Of a DNA stretch of 64,000 bases, positions 25,778 to 34,284 are shown in pieces. A program made the position numbers and the translations under genes. The stretch is taken from assembly GCF_900129635.1 (NCBI RefSeq), contig NZ_FSRB01000001.1, positions 2,953,501 to 3,017,500 of the forward strand. The letters run 5' to 3'. The first letter of the stretch is position 1. The number at the start of each line of letters is the position of its first letter. The notes beneath the pieces are model-generated. The model ran no database searches, was not told the origin of the DNA, and saw only the letters and a program-made list of their open reading frames with translations. This stretch comes from Singulisphaera sp. GP187 (lineage in GTDB: Bacteria > Planctomycetota > Planctomycetia > Isosphaerales > Isosphaeraceae).

Positions 25778-26841
25778 CGCAGGGGGACCTCCACCGAGCG
25801 GATCAGTTCGGTGAGCAGCTCATCGGCCCCTCGGCCCTCAACTTCGGCCTCGGGCGTCAGCATCACCCGATGCCGGAGCGCAGGCAGAATCACCTCCTGA
25901 ACGTCGTCGGGGAGGGCGAAGTCACGTCCTTCGAGCGCCGCGATCGCACGGGCACCGCGGAGAATCGCGACGCCGGCCCGCGGAGACGCCCCCAGGGCAA
26001 ACGTCGGCCACTCGCGGGTCTTTCGGACCAGCGACGCGATGTACCCGAGGACGCGTTCGTCGACGAGGACCGCCGCGCAGTGCCGCTGCATCGCCAGGAT
26101 CTCGTCGGGTCCGGTCACTGTCTCGAGGTCCTGGCTCAGCGCCACGTCGGGGCCGAGCCCGCGCGTGTGCAGTCGCAGGATGTTGGTCTCTTCGTGCAGG
26201 TTCGGATAGTCGGCCACGAGCTTGAACAGGAAGCGGTCGAGTTGGGCCTCGGGAAGGTTGTACGTCCCTTCCGACTCGATCGGGTTTTGCGTCGCCATGA
26301 CGAGAAAAGGGGGTTCGATCGAATGCGCGACTCCGTCGATCGTGACGCGGGTCTCCTGCATGATCTCGAGGAGCGCGGAGTGCGTCTTCGCAGGCGCGCG
26401 GTTGATCTCGTCCGCCAGCAGCAACTGGGTGAAGACCGGGCCGGGACGAAACCGGAAATCATGGATCCGTTCGTCGTAGACGGGGGAACCGGTCACGTCG
26501 GAAGGCATCAAGTCCGGAGTGAACTGGATCCGGTTGAAGGAGCACCCGAGGACCCGTCCCAGCGCCCGCACCAGGAGCGTCTTACCGAGACCGGGGACGC
26601 TCTCGATCAAAACGTGCCCCTCGGCCAAGAGCGCGGCAATGACCCCGCGCACCAGCGGGTCCTGACCGATGAAGACCTTGTTGATCTCGGCCCCGATCCG
26701 CTTCGACCACGCCGCCACGGGCCCGGAGTCAGGCGTTGACGCCCTCTCAGACCCCGGCTCCGGGGGTTCGAACGCGGCCGAGGCAGCCAGCTCATCAGGG
26801 TATTGGATCTCGGACTCGGCAGGAGAATCAAAGTCATTCAT
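25774..26841 (-). CDS. MoxR-family AAA ATPase
   Basis: A 355-residue AAA+ ATPase. Walker A is GLGKTLL at 84-90. LLADEINRAP is Walker B, MATQNPIE is sensor 1, and GASPRAG carries the sensor 2 arginine. MoxR proteins act as chaperones for metal insertion or complex assembly together with VWA proteins, here DUF58. The first ~45 residues are acidic and Pro/Ser-rich. The ATG at 26841 overlaps the DUF4350 stop by 8 bp; the open frame extends further upstream but only as an antisense-like basic stretch. Confidence 0.93.
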   Translation of the reverse strand: MNDFDSPAESEIQYPDELAASAAFEPPEPGSERASTPDSGPVAAWSKRIGAEINKVFIGQDPLVRGVIAALLAEGHVLIESVPGLGKTLLVRALGRVLGCSFNRIQFTPDLMPSDVTGSPVYDERIHDFRFRPGPVFTQLLLADEINRAPAKTHSALLEIMQETRVTIDGVAHSIEPPFLVMATQNPIESEGTYNLPEAQLDRFLFKLVADYPNLHEETNILRLHTRGLGPDVALSQDLETVTGPDEILAMQRHCAAVLVDERVLGYIASLVRKTREWPTFALGASPRAGVAILRGARAIAALEGRDFALPDDVQEVILPALRHRVMLTPEAEVEGRGADELLTELIRSVEVPLR

Positions 26842-28030
26842 GCGTGAGAGACCCGGGTTGAAGTGGTTTCTCGGTCGAGTCGACCGACGCAGAGGGCAAG
26901 GGCGCGGCCGGGGTCGGGCCGACTCGCGTCTGGTTCGAGGGAAAGCGCCAGCGACGATACGTTTCCAGCAAGGCCCGAGCCTCGGCGGCTTGGCCGATTC
27001 GGGCCAACAGCGAGCCGATCGCTTCGGGATGAGCGACCGGTCGATCTTCACCGGAGGGGGGATCCGGCCGAGGCCGCCCCAGCCGAGGCGCACGTGCCAG
27101 GCAGGCCACCAGCCCCAGGAGCAAGAGCTGAGCCACCACCCAACCGAACGGCCAGATCTTCAGCAAGGCGAACACCGACGGAGCCGCCGGGGGACCGTTG
27201 AGGAGGTATCGGCCCTCGACAAACGCCACGTTCAGCGCGTCCTCCCCCACCCACTCCACGGTCCGCATCGCCAGCGTACGACGCGCGTGATTGAGTAACG
27301 CTCCATTCAAGAGGAAGGAACCGTTGGCCGCGACCAATACACTGCTTCCGTTGAACAGGGTCCAGTCGATGACCAGGGGTTTCCCATCCCCCTCGAGCAA
27401 GACCGACTCCGACTCGACCTTGAGCGTCTCGTGGCGCGGCAGTCGCGCCCGGGCCGGGTCAATCCCCTGGCTCCAGAAACCATCGAGCGTCTTGCAGGTC
27501 GTCGCCGGATCTGGAGCTGGGTTCACGGCAAACCATTCTTCCGGACGGGCGATCTCCTTGGGCCTGGCCCCCTCCCCCACGTCCTGCTTTGCCGCCTCAT
27601 TGCGCAGCGTCTCGGCGCGTGCCCGGAGCGCTTGATCCCCCCCTTTGGGAAGCTGGTCGATGGTCTCCTGCCAGTAGTCGGCCAGCGCATCGTAGTCGCG
27701 CGCGACATAAATCATCTGCCGCTCGCCGATCTGGCTCAACCAATGGAAATACCAGTCCCCTTCCTCTTTCTCAGGGGGGCCCGAGTAGGGCGCGATCCGG
27801 ACGATCACGTCGGCCCAATCGGCCAACTCATCGGAGAGTCGGACCGCCGTCCGCACCGTATGTCCTTGGTTCTTGAAAAGTTCGACGAGCGTCCTCGTGC
27901 CGTTGATGCTTTGATCTCGGGCCCGTCCGTAGCTCGTATCAACCTGTCGCGTCGCGCATCCGGAGAGGAGCAGCACCGCCACGGTCAGGAGAATCGTCGA
28001 CGTCGATCGTAACCAGGACCGCTTGTTCAT
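26834..28030 (-). CDS. DUF4350 lipoprotein
   Basis: A 398-residue protein with a lipoprotein signal ending in LLLSGCA, so it is probably exported and lipid-anchored. The middle contains a DUF4350-type segment (GTRTLVELFKNQGHTVRTA, then WADVIVRIAPY). A C-terminal hydrophobic helix (WVVAQLLLLGLVACLA) with a basic cytoplasmic tail follows. DUF4350 proteins occur with MoxR, DUF58 and DUF4129 genes. Function is not established. It overlaps the genes on both sides. Confidence 0.85.
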   Translation of the reverse strand: MNKRSWLRSTSTILLTVAVLLLSGCATRQVDTSYGRARDQSINGTRTLVELFKNQGHTVRTAVRLSDELADWADVIVRIAPYSGPPEKEEGDWYFHWLSQIGERQMIYVARDYDALADYWQETIDQLPKGGDQALRARAETLRNEAAKQDVGEGARPKEIARPEEWFAVNPAPDPATTCKTLDGFWSQGIDPARARLPRHETLKVESESVLLEGDGKPLVIDWTLFNGSSVLVAANGSFLLNGALLNHARRTLAMRTVEWVGEDALNVAFVEGRYLLNGPPAAPSVFALLKIWPFGWVVAQLLLLGLVACLARAPRLGRPRPDPPSGEDRPVAHPEAIGSLLARIGQAAEARALLETYRRWRFPSNQTRVGPTPAAPLPSASVDSTEKPLQPGSLTHE

Positions 28031-28752
28031 GAGACCGGTCCCGCGGCCACGAGCCGCTCAAAGTCTTCGGCCTGCGTCCAGACCCCGTCGAAGGCCTCGG
28101 GCGACGGCGTGAGGTGTCCGTAGTAGACCGACTCGAAAAGGCCGAGCGTCGCGTCGACGGGCGTTCGGTATCGAGGATCGTCGATGGCGCGGACGAGTTG
28201 CCGGCCGGTTCGCCCTGGTTTGAGGCGGAGGATGCGGAGCCGATGGAGCGTCAGAAGCTGATGGGCGAACAGACAGACGATCGCGTTCGCGTAGTCTCCA
28301 CTCGCGCGCCAACGCACCGCCTCGGCCCAGGGATCATCGGTCTCGGGGCGAACGCCGGCGGGGAGCCCTTCGATCCGGTTGGCCCTCGCGATCGAGGTCA
28401 CCCCGGGTTCGGAGTCGCTCGAGATCGGCCGATAGCGTCGCCAGAGCTCCACGAGCACGACGAGCAGGACCGAGAGTGCCAGAATGACCATGCCGATGAT
28501 CAGGAGCTCGCCGAGATGGAGCCTCCCGAGCCGCAACCGACCCAGCCAGCCAAACCAGCGATCGAACCCGCGAAACGACCTTGGCTGCGGCGGCCAGAGC
28601 GGGATCACCGAATCGGTTTTCGCGTTGTACCAGGGATATCCTCCGCGCCCGAGCGCAGCGCGCACGGCGAGATCGGCTTCGCTGTCGGGCTGCGAATCCG
28701 GTCCCACGGCGCCGGCGACTCCCAGAATGAGCCAGAGCGTCAGGCTCACCAT
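28027..28752 (-). CDS. DUF4129-type membrane protein
   Basis: A 241-residue protein with an N-terminal signal-like helix (MVSLTLWLILGVAGAVG), a central membrane helix (IIGMVILALSVLLVVLVEL), and a cytoplasmic DUF4129-like domain containing DPWAEAVRWRASGDYANAIV and LFESVYYGH. The frame is open far upstream, but those residues are the antisense-like reading of the preceding membrane gene; the ATG at 28752, which overlaps that gene by 7 bp, gives a proper start. Distant DUF4129 members are joined to transglutaminase domains; none is seen here. Confidence 0.82.
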   Translation of the reverse strand: MVSLTLWLILGVAGAVGPDSQPDSEADLAVRAALGRGGYPWYNAKTDSVIPLWPPQPRSFRGFDRWFGWLGRLRLGRLHLGELLIIGMVILALSVLLVVLVELWRRYRPISSDSEPGVTSIARANRIEGLPAGVRPETDDPWAEAVRWRASGDYANAIVCLFAHQLLTLHRLRILRLKPGRTGRQLVRAIDDPRYRTPVDATLGLFESVYYGHLTPSPEAFDGVWTQAEDFERLVAAGPVS

Positions 28753-29525
28753 CGTCTCGCATCCTCCAGAGTACGTCCCACCGCGCGAAGTCGGAGTTCG
28801 ACTTCCCAACCTTCCAAGCGGATGCGCTGATCGATGTAGTTGAAGAAGCGGGCGATGGCGAAGAATTCGATCGCTACCCAGATGGCGATGTGGAACCGAG
28901 GGCCTACCAGGTCGTTCCAGGTCGGCTCCCAGGTCAGCTCGCTGCTGAAGAGGGCCTGGATCAACGCTCCGGAACCGGCCCAGAAGGCCAACACGAACAA
29001 GGTGCCGAAGCAGAACTGCGCCAGCGATTGACCCAGCAACTCGCCGCCCCGCGGTTCGCAGAGCGTCGAGCTCCGTCGAAGGGCATTCCGCCACCGCCCG
29101 CGTTCGAGCAGGATCACCTCGTTCAAAAAGGCCATTCGAACCGGAATCAACGGGATCAGAAGCACCGTGACCAGCAAGAAGCCGCGGAGAATGAACTGGA
29201 ACAGGACCATCGAGACGAACGACTGCATCATCGTTTTGAGCACGCGTCCCACCGAGCGGCGTTCGGCGAACATCAAGCCCCCGAGCACGATCGTGAGCGG
29301 AGCGGTCGCCCAAGGGATCTCGAGCGCGAGCACGAACAGGTAGCCGATGAACGGAAGATCCTGCTCCCGGGTGAGCCAGGCGTTGAAAATCGCGAACGGG
29401 GCCGCACCCGCGACCGCGGCGCATCCGATCGTGAACGGCCGACGCCGAAGCACGACCAGGGCCAGGTCGAGAAGCTCCAGAAACGAGCGTTCGCGGATTT
29501 GTACCAAGGTCTGATCGTAGGCCAA
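28746..29525 (-). CDS. Multi-pass membrane protein of the MoxR cluster
   Basis: About 259 residues, with hydrophobic segments near 30-50, 60-95, 120-145 and 190-215. No catalytic motif is seen. The start is uncertain: the frame is open upstream into the SpoIIM-like gene, and I favour the TTG at 29525, 20 bp after the SpoIIM stop and just behind a purine-rich GGGGGTGGGGG tract. The position between SpoIIM-like and DUF4129 genes suggests a structural part of the same envelope complex. Confidence 0.7.
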   Translation of the reverse strand: MAYDQTLVQIRERSFLELLDLALVVLRRRPFTIGCAAVAGAAPFAIFNAWLTREQDLPFIGYLFVLALEIPWATAPLTIVLGGLMFAERRSVGRVLKTMMQSFVSMVLFQFILRGFLLVTVLLIPLIPVRMAFLNEVILLERGRWRNALRRSSTLCEPRGGELLGQSLAQFCFGTLFVLAFWAGSGALIQALFSSELTWEPTWNDLVGPRFHIAIWVAIEFFAIARFFNYIDQRIRLEGWEVELRLRAVGRTLEDARRW

Positions 29526-29544
29526 CCCCCACCCCCACCGTGAC

Positions 29545-30534
29545 TCAATCGGGTTCCACGACCCGCCTTCGCCCCCCAAGGGCGAGATAGGCGACGAGCA
29601 GGCCGGCACAGACCAACGCGATCGACGCCTTGGCCGAATAAGGGAGAGCCGACGCCGAAACATACCCTTCGAGAAACGCCGCCAGCAAAAACAAGACGAC
29701 CGACGCCCCCACCGTGGGAAGCGCCCGTCGCGCCTCACGCTGCAACGAGCCCAGCCGGGTCTGTCCCTGAGTGTCGATCAAACCATAGCCGAGCCGGAGC
29801 CCGGCCGCTCCGGAAAAGACGATCGCCATCAGCTCAAACGGCGCATGGGCTGTCACGAACGTATAAAAGTTCGAGGCGCTCGGGCTGGTCGCCATGTGGC
29901 CGAATATCGTCCCGAGAATCGCCCCGTTCGAGACCAGCTCATACAGGCTTCCCAGGCCAAACAAGAGACCATACGCGAAGCATTGAAGACCAATGGTGGT
30001 GTTATGCTGAATATAGAATCCCGCCATCATCGTGTCGTTCCGACTCAACCCGTCTTTACGGTCGGCCCCCATTGGCTCGGCGTAAGACTGCTCCATCATC
30101 TCGATCATCGACTCGCCAACCACCGCCGTTGCGAACCCAGGACGTCCCGCCCCCAGGAGCGCGCAAACCAAGAAGCTGCCGAAGAAGACCAAGGCCGCGA
30201 TTCGGAGCGCGGGATCGGCTCGGAGTTGGCGCGGAGCCGTACCGAACAGGGCGTTCGCCCAGTCGACAAAGCGAAACCCCTGCGCCCGATAGACCGCATT
30301 GTGCGCTCGCCCGACCAGGGCGTGAAGGTAGGCCACCGTCTCGCGGGGCAGGTCGTGAGTTTCCGCCAGCATCAGGTCGGTGCAGGCCGCGCGATAGAGT
30401 TCTCCCAGCCGTACGACCTCCGCCGCGCGGGCGGAGGGAAGCTGGCGGCGGCGGTTGAGTCCGTCGAGCAGAGTATCCAACTCGCGCCACGAGGCCTCGC
30501 GCTGGGCCAGACGGTCAGCGACCCTCATCGTCAC
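29545..30534 (-). CDS. SpoIIM-like (DUF95) membrane protein
   Basis: A 329-residue protein related to stage II sporulation protein M. The first ~100 residues are soluble and helical (ASWRELDTLLDGLNRRRQL). At least five membrane helices follow. The motif FVTAHAPFELMAIVFSGAAG matches the family's conserved HG/PxE core. Planctomycetes do not sporulate in the Bacillus way, so a role in membrane remodelling is only inferred from the family. It overlaps the RDD gene by 4 bp. Confidence 0.88.
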   Translation of the reverse strand: MTMRVADRLAQREASWRELDTLLDGLNRRRQLPSARAAEVVRLGELYRAACTDLMLAETHDLPRETVAYLHALVGRAHNAVYRAQGFRFVDWANALFGTAPRQLRADPALRIAALVFFGSFLVCALLGAGRPGFATAVVGESMIEMMEQSYAEPMGADRKDGLSRNDTMMAGFYIQHNTTIGLQCFAYGLLFGLGSLYELVSNGAILGTIFGHMATSPSASNFYTFVTAHAPFELMAIVFSGAAGLRLGYGLIDTQGQTRLGSLQREARRALPTVGASVVLFLLAAFLEGYVSASALPYSAKASIALVCAGLLVAYLALGGRRRVVEPD

Positions 30535-31322
30535 TCTCCAACGAACACGCGATGATAGAAGGCGCAGACGATGACATCGGCCGGAACGTTCTCGGGCAAC
30601 CCGTAACGCACGCTGAGCGGCCGCGCCAGGTGCATGGCCATCTCTTCACGCCGGGCGCGGGGCAACCGGGCGCGATGATTGACGTAGTCGGAGAGCGCTC
30701 GGGCCAGCTCGGGGCCCGCCTCCACCCGCAGGGGAAGCCAGGGCAACAGCGCAACGACCGCCGGTTCCTCAACCCGCACCAATCCGGACCGTTTCCGACG
30801 CTGCTCGACCACCACCATGGTGCCGGCAGCCAGGTCGCCCAGCCGCTGGAACTTCCGAGTCAGGAGCATGCTCGTCAGACCGGTCAGCAGCAGCAGGCTC
30901 GTCAGGTCGGGTCGGAGGAAATAAGGGACCGTGCCGTCGAGCGAGCCGACTAGGTTTCGGAGCACGGCCTGGGCCCCTGTGATCGGCACGCCTCGCTCCG
31001 AGACCACGCGGAGCCCGAGCATCCGCTTCCCCAAGGTCTGGCCGTTGAACAGGGCTTCAGAAACGCCCCGGTATCCCCACATGAGCACAAAATAGGCCAC
31101 AAAGATCGGTCCGATCCCTGACGTCGACCCAAGTGAGAGCACGACAAGTGCGATCGTGGTGAGGATGACCGCGACGAGTACGATCGCGAGGTCAAGAAGA
31201 TACGCGAAGTACCGGCGAAACGGACCCGCCAGCGGATATTGGAATACGATCCGTTCCGGCGTCATCAGCCGGACCGTCGTGTCCAGGGGATCTTCGGACC
31301 GTTTAAGAGAGGCCGTGGCCAT
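30531..31322 (-). CDS. RDD-family membrane protein
   Basis: A 263-residue protein, first gene of the seven-gene operon. The RDD domain spans ~35-160, with FRRYFAYLLDLAIVL, GQTLGKRMLGLRVV and RLGDLAAGTMVVV; it has three to four membrane helices. The C-terminal ~80 residues are soluble. The ATG at 31322 is preferred over an in-frame ATG 93 bp earlier, since the family core starts soon after it. The function of RDD proteins is mostly unknown; some are transporters. Confidence 0.87.
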   Translation of the reverse strand: MATASLKRSEDPLDTTVRLMTPERIVFQYPLAGPFRRYFAYLLDLAIVLVAVILTTIALVVLSLGSTSGIGPIFVAYFVLMWGYRGVSEALFNGQTLGKRMLGLRVVSERGVPITGAQAVLRNLVGSLDGTVPYFLRPDLTSLLLLTGLTSMLLTRKFQRLGDLAAGTMVVVEQRRKRSGLVRVEEPAVVALLPWLPLRVEAGPELARALSDYVNHRARLPRARREEMAMHLARPLSVRYGLPENVPADVIVCAFYHRVFVGE

Positions 31323-31611
31323 CGGTGATCGCGCCCCGTTAAGTGCAAGGGCCTCACACTTCCACCGCGACTGGCCCGGCTGCATCAAAGTCTTGAGGAA
31401 TGCTACCCAAGCCACACGAGTTCCGCAACGACTTGCTCACCCTTCAGTGGCAAGGAGGTGCGCCATCGCACGCGACGCGCGGGACGAGGTCGGACTTGCC
31501 CGGAGCGCGAGGGGACCGACTTTTCAGCCAGAAATGGTCGGGCCGGGCGGAGAGTTCCCGGCGGTGTGTAGGGGGGGGGAGAGAGGGAGGTGAATCGGGA
31601 TCGGTTTCTGG

Positions 31612-33756
31612 TCAGCGAGGCATTCCCGCCTGGATCGTCGCCGGATCGCGATCGGGGGGGTCGAACATCGTGCTGATCAGGGTCTGTTTCCGCAGCTTGG
31701 CGACAAAGCCCGAGGTCTCACGGCGAATCTTATCATTGAAAATGGTACTCTTGATCTTATCTTGAACTTCAACCTCGGCAAACGAGGCAGGGCCCGCGGC
31801 GCGGCGCTGTTCAACCCGGACGATGTGATAGCTCGTCGGGGCCTCGATCACCTGACTGATCCGGCCATTCGGCAACACTTCGAGTGCGGCGTTGACGACC
31901 TCGACCCCATAACCGCCCGGAGAAGTCTCCCAGATCCCGCCCTTGGCCTTATTGGGACCGTGCGATTCGGCCGCGGCCAACTTCGCGAAGTCCTCACCAC
32001 GCCGGAGCCGCCCAAGCAGGGCGTCGATCTTGGCGCGTGCCTCGGTGCGCGACTTGCATTTGTCGAAGTCGATCACAATTTCACGCCAGACGATTTGCGC
32101 GGGCCGGTCAAAGTCGTGAAGATGCTCGAGGTAGTATTCGCGCATCTCGGGCAGCGAGACCGTCATCTTCGGCCCGATCTTCGCTTTCATGAAGCTTTGC
32201 GAGAGATGATACCTGCAATAAGCTTCTCGCATATCATCGAGCGATTGACCTTTATCTTTGAGTTTTTGTTTTAATTCGTATTCATTCGTAGCCGCATACT
32301 TACGCAACAGGGGGTCGAGTTCCTCGGCCCGCCAACTCTTTTCGGCATCCGCCATCACCATTTTGAAGGCTTCGGGTTTCTTCAGCTCGCGCTTCGCCTC
32401 CTGGACGACGATGCTCCGTTCGATGAGTTCCTGGAGGACCGAGACGGCCACCATCTCCACTTCCTGTTCGGAGGGAGGCTGCGCGGGATCGACTCCCTGG
32501 AGCCGTTGCGCAACGCCCTTCCTCAGCTCGTTCAGGGTGATCACCTCGTCACCAACCCTGGCGGCCCACTTGCCGGCCGATTGTGCGTTGCGGGGCCGGA
32601 TCTCCGACCGAATCATCGTCGAGTCGGCCGCGACCGGCTGGACGGCAGGATCGATCTTCTCCACCGAGGCGGAATCAACCTTCGGCGGCACGTCGCCGCC
32701 TGGCGTTTCGGCCGAGGGCGACGGAGGCAGCATCGGGGGAATCGGGGGCGCGACCGGCGCACTCGGCTCCGGCGAGCCCTGCGGCAATTCCGCCCCCACA
32801 CCGGGTTCACCGACTGGCGCGGGGCTCGGTGCCGGTTCGGACATCGAGGCCGGCGGAGTGGACGGCAATTCCAACGGGGGAGGCATCTCCGAGGGGGCCT
32901 CAGAGGCGGGCGGTGGCATTGAGGGGGCCTCGGAGGCCGGCGGTATCGTCGCCGGATCCGCGGGCGCCGGTGCGGGAGCCGCCGCAGGCGCAGGGGGATC
33001 GGCCGGCACCGCGATCGGCGGTACCGAATCGAGCGGAAGTGGGCTGCCTGAGGGCTCAGACGGCGTCCCGGGGGGCGCATTCTCGGGAACCGGAGCCGAC
33101 GCCGCGGGGGTCTCGGGCGACTGGGGCGCGGGCGCTTCCGCCGGTCCCGTTCCCTCGACCGGAGCCGGCAGCGAGGGCGCGGCAACCTCGGGCGGCGCGA
33201 GTTCCGAGGGAGCCGACGGTGACGCGGCCTCGGGGACCGCACCCGACGGAGGAACTGCCGTCGAGAGTAAGTCGGGCCCGCCATCTACCGCGGGCGGAAG
33301 CAAGGCTTCAGGCGCGGGGCCTGGGGGCGAAGCCGCCGTCGGTTCGGCCGGCAAGTCGTGCCGGTGAGCGGCATCCAGGTCCGGAGGATTCGCCCCGGAC
33401 GCAGCGTTGGCTGAAAGAGAATTCGGTGATTCAACCGCTTCCAACTGAAGCTTCGTTGAAGGCAACCGCGCGGCCGGCGAGTCGATCGCGGGGGCAACGG
33501 CCACGGAGTCGGGCCGGCGCGGATCCGACCCCCGGCCAGGGATCATCCCGTTCTCAGGCCCATGCGTCGCCGCGCTGGCACGCAACGACCGGGGATCGAA
33601 CTTCGGATTCTCACGATTGATGGTTTCATGAATCGACGGGAACGACGTGAGGCCCACAGGCCCCGCGGACGGCCCCCGACCCGGAATGGCCGAGCGGTTC
33701 TGAGCACAGCCCGCCAGGGCCAGGCCGAGAAGTCCGGCAACGACGTGGCGGTTCAT
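31612..33756 (-). CDS. PpiC/SurA-type peptidyl-prolyl isomerase lipoprotein with Pro/Ala-rich stalk
   Basis: A 714-residue exported foldase. A lipobox LALAGC places the lipid-modified cysteine at residue 17. Residues ~100-400 are very rich in Pro, Ala and Ser (APAPAPADPATIPPASEAPS is typical) and probably form an extended stalk. A SurA-like N-domain follows (GDEVITLNELRKGVAQRL), then a parvulin domain with GGIWETSPGGYGVEVVNAAL and SYHIVRVEQR. It should help outer-envelope proteins fold. The ATG at 33756 fits a GGAG ribosome site best; an ATG two codons upstream is the alternative. Confidence 0.87.
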   Translation of the reverse strand: MNRHVVAGLLGLALAGCAQNRSAIPGRGPSAGPVGLTSFPSIHETINRENPKFDPRSLRASAATHGPENGMIPGRGSDPRRPDSVAVAPAIDSPAARLPSTKLQLEAVESPNSLSANAASGANPPDLDAAHRHDLPAEPTAASPPGPAPEALLPPAVDGGPDLLSTAVPPSGAVPEAASPSAPSELAPPEVAAPSLPAPVEGTGPAEAPAPQSPETPAASAPVPENAPPGTPSEPSGSPLPLDSVPPIAVPADPPAPAAAPAPAPADPATIPPASEAPSMPPPASEAPSEMPPPLELPSTPPASMSEPAPSPAPVGEPGVGAELPQGSPEPSAPVAPPIPPMLPPSPSAETPGGDVPPKVDSASVEKIDPAVQPVAADSTMIRSEIRPRNAQSAGKWAARVGDEVITLNELRKGVAQRLQGVDPAQPPSEQEVEMVAVSVLQELIERSIVVQEAKRELKKPEAFKMVMADAEKSWRAEELDPLLRKYAATNEYELKQKLKDKGQSLDDMREAYCRYHLSQSFMKAKIGPKMTVSLPEMREYYLEHLHDFDRPAQIVWREIVIDFDKCKSRTEARAKIDALLGRLRRGEDFAKLAAAESHGPNKAKGGIWETSPGGYGVEVVNAALEVLPNGRISQVIEAPTSYHIVRVEQRRAAGPASFAEVEVQDKIKSTIFNDKIRRETSGFVAKLRKQTLISTMFDPPDRDPATIQAGMPR

Positions 33757-34279
33757 CGGCATTCTCCATCCTTGGAGATTCGGAATAACAAAGCAAACTC
33801 CGGACGGCCTTCCTGGCCAAAAGTCGGGAATTTCGTGTCGACAGGTTCGTGCAAGCTTCCGGAGATGCATTGTAATGCGACGGCTCGAACCAGCCAGAGC
33901 AGGGATAGGCCGCGACAGATTAGCCGCAACACTTATCGGTGACAAGAGCGCATTTTGCCCTGAATCCGATCGACCGACCGAATCTGGTGCCGGTGGTGGG
34001 GACGGACCAGATCACACGGATCACGGTCCAGTGCTCGACCCGAGCACCTGGATCAAGTTAGAGGACGTCAGACTGGCCGATGCAACGCGGGGATTCGCTC
34101 TCTTGCCGAGACACTGGGTAATTGAGCATTCCGTTGGCCGGGCGGCGAAGTTTCGCCGTCTGGCGAGCGATTACCAACGAATATCCGAGACGCTCGCGGA
34201 ACTGCACTACGTCGCATTCGGTTTCCTGGTGCTCCACAAAGCTGCTCCGCTGTTGTGTGGAGTTCATAACACACTCTAA
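33757..34279. other. Intergenic region with no supported gene
   Basis: This 523-bp stretch lies between the foldase gene and an insertion sequence. Frames are open on both strands, but none shows family features or a good ribosome site. It may hold the foldase promoter and the decayed remains of an earlier gene. Confidence 0.45.
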
Positions 34280-34284
34280 CTAAG

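Noticed and set aside
33875..34279. A 134-residue plus-strand open frame
   Set aside because: No ribosome site, no domain, and it runs up to the IS target site; composition is that of an unselected frame.
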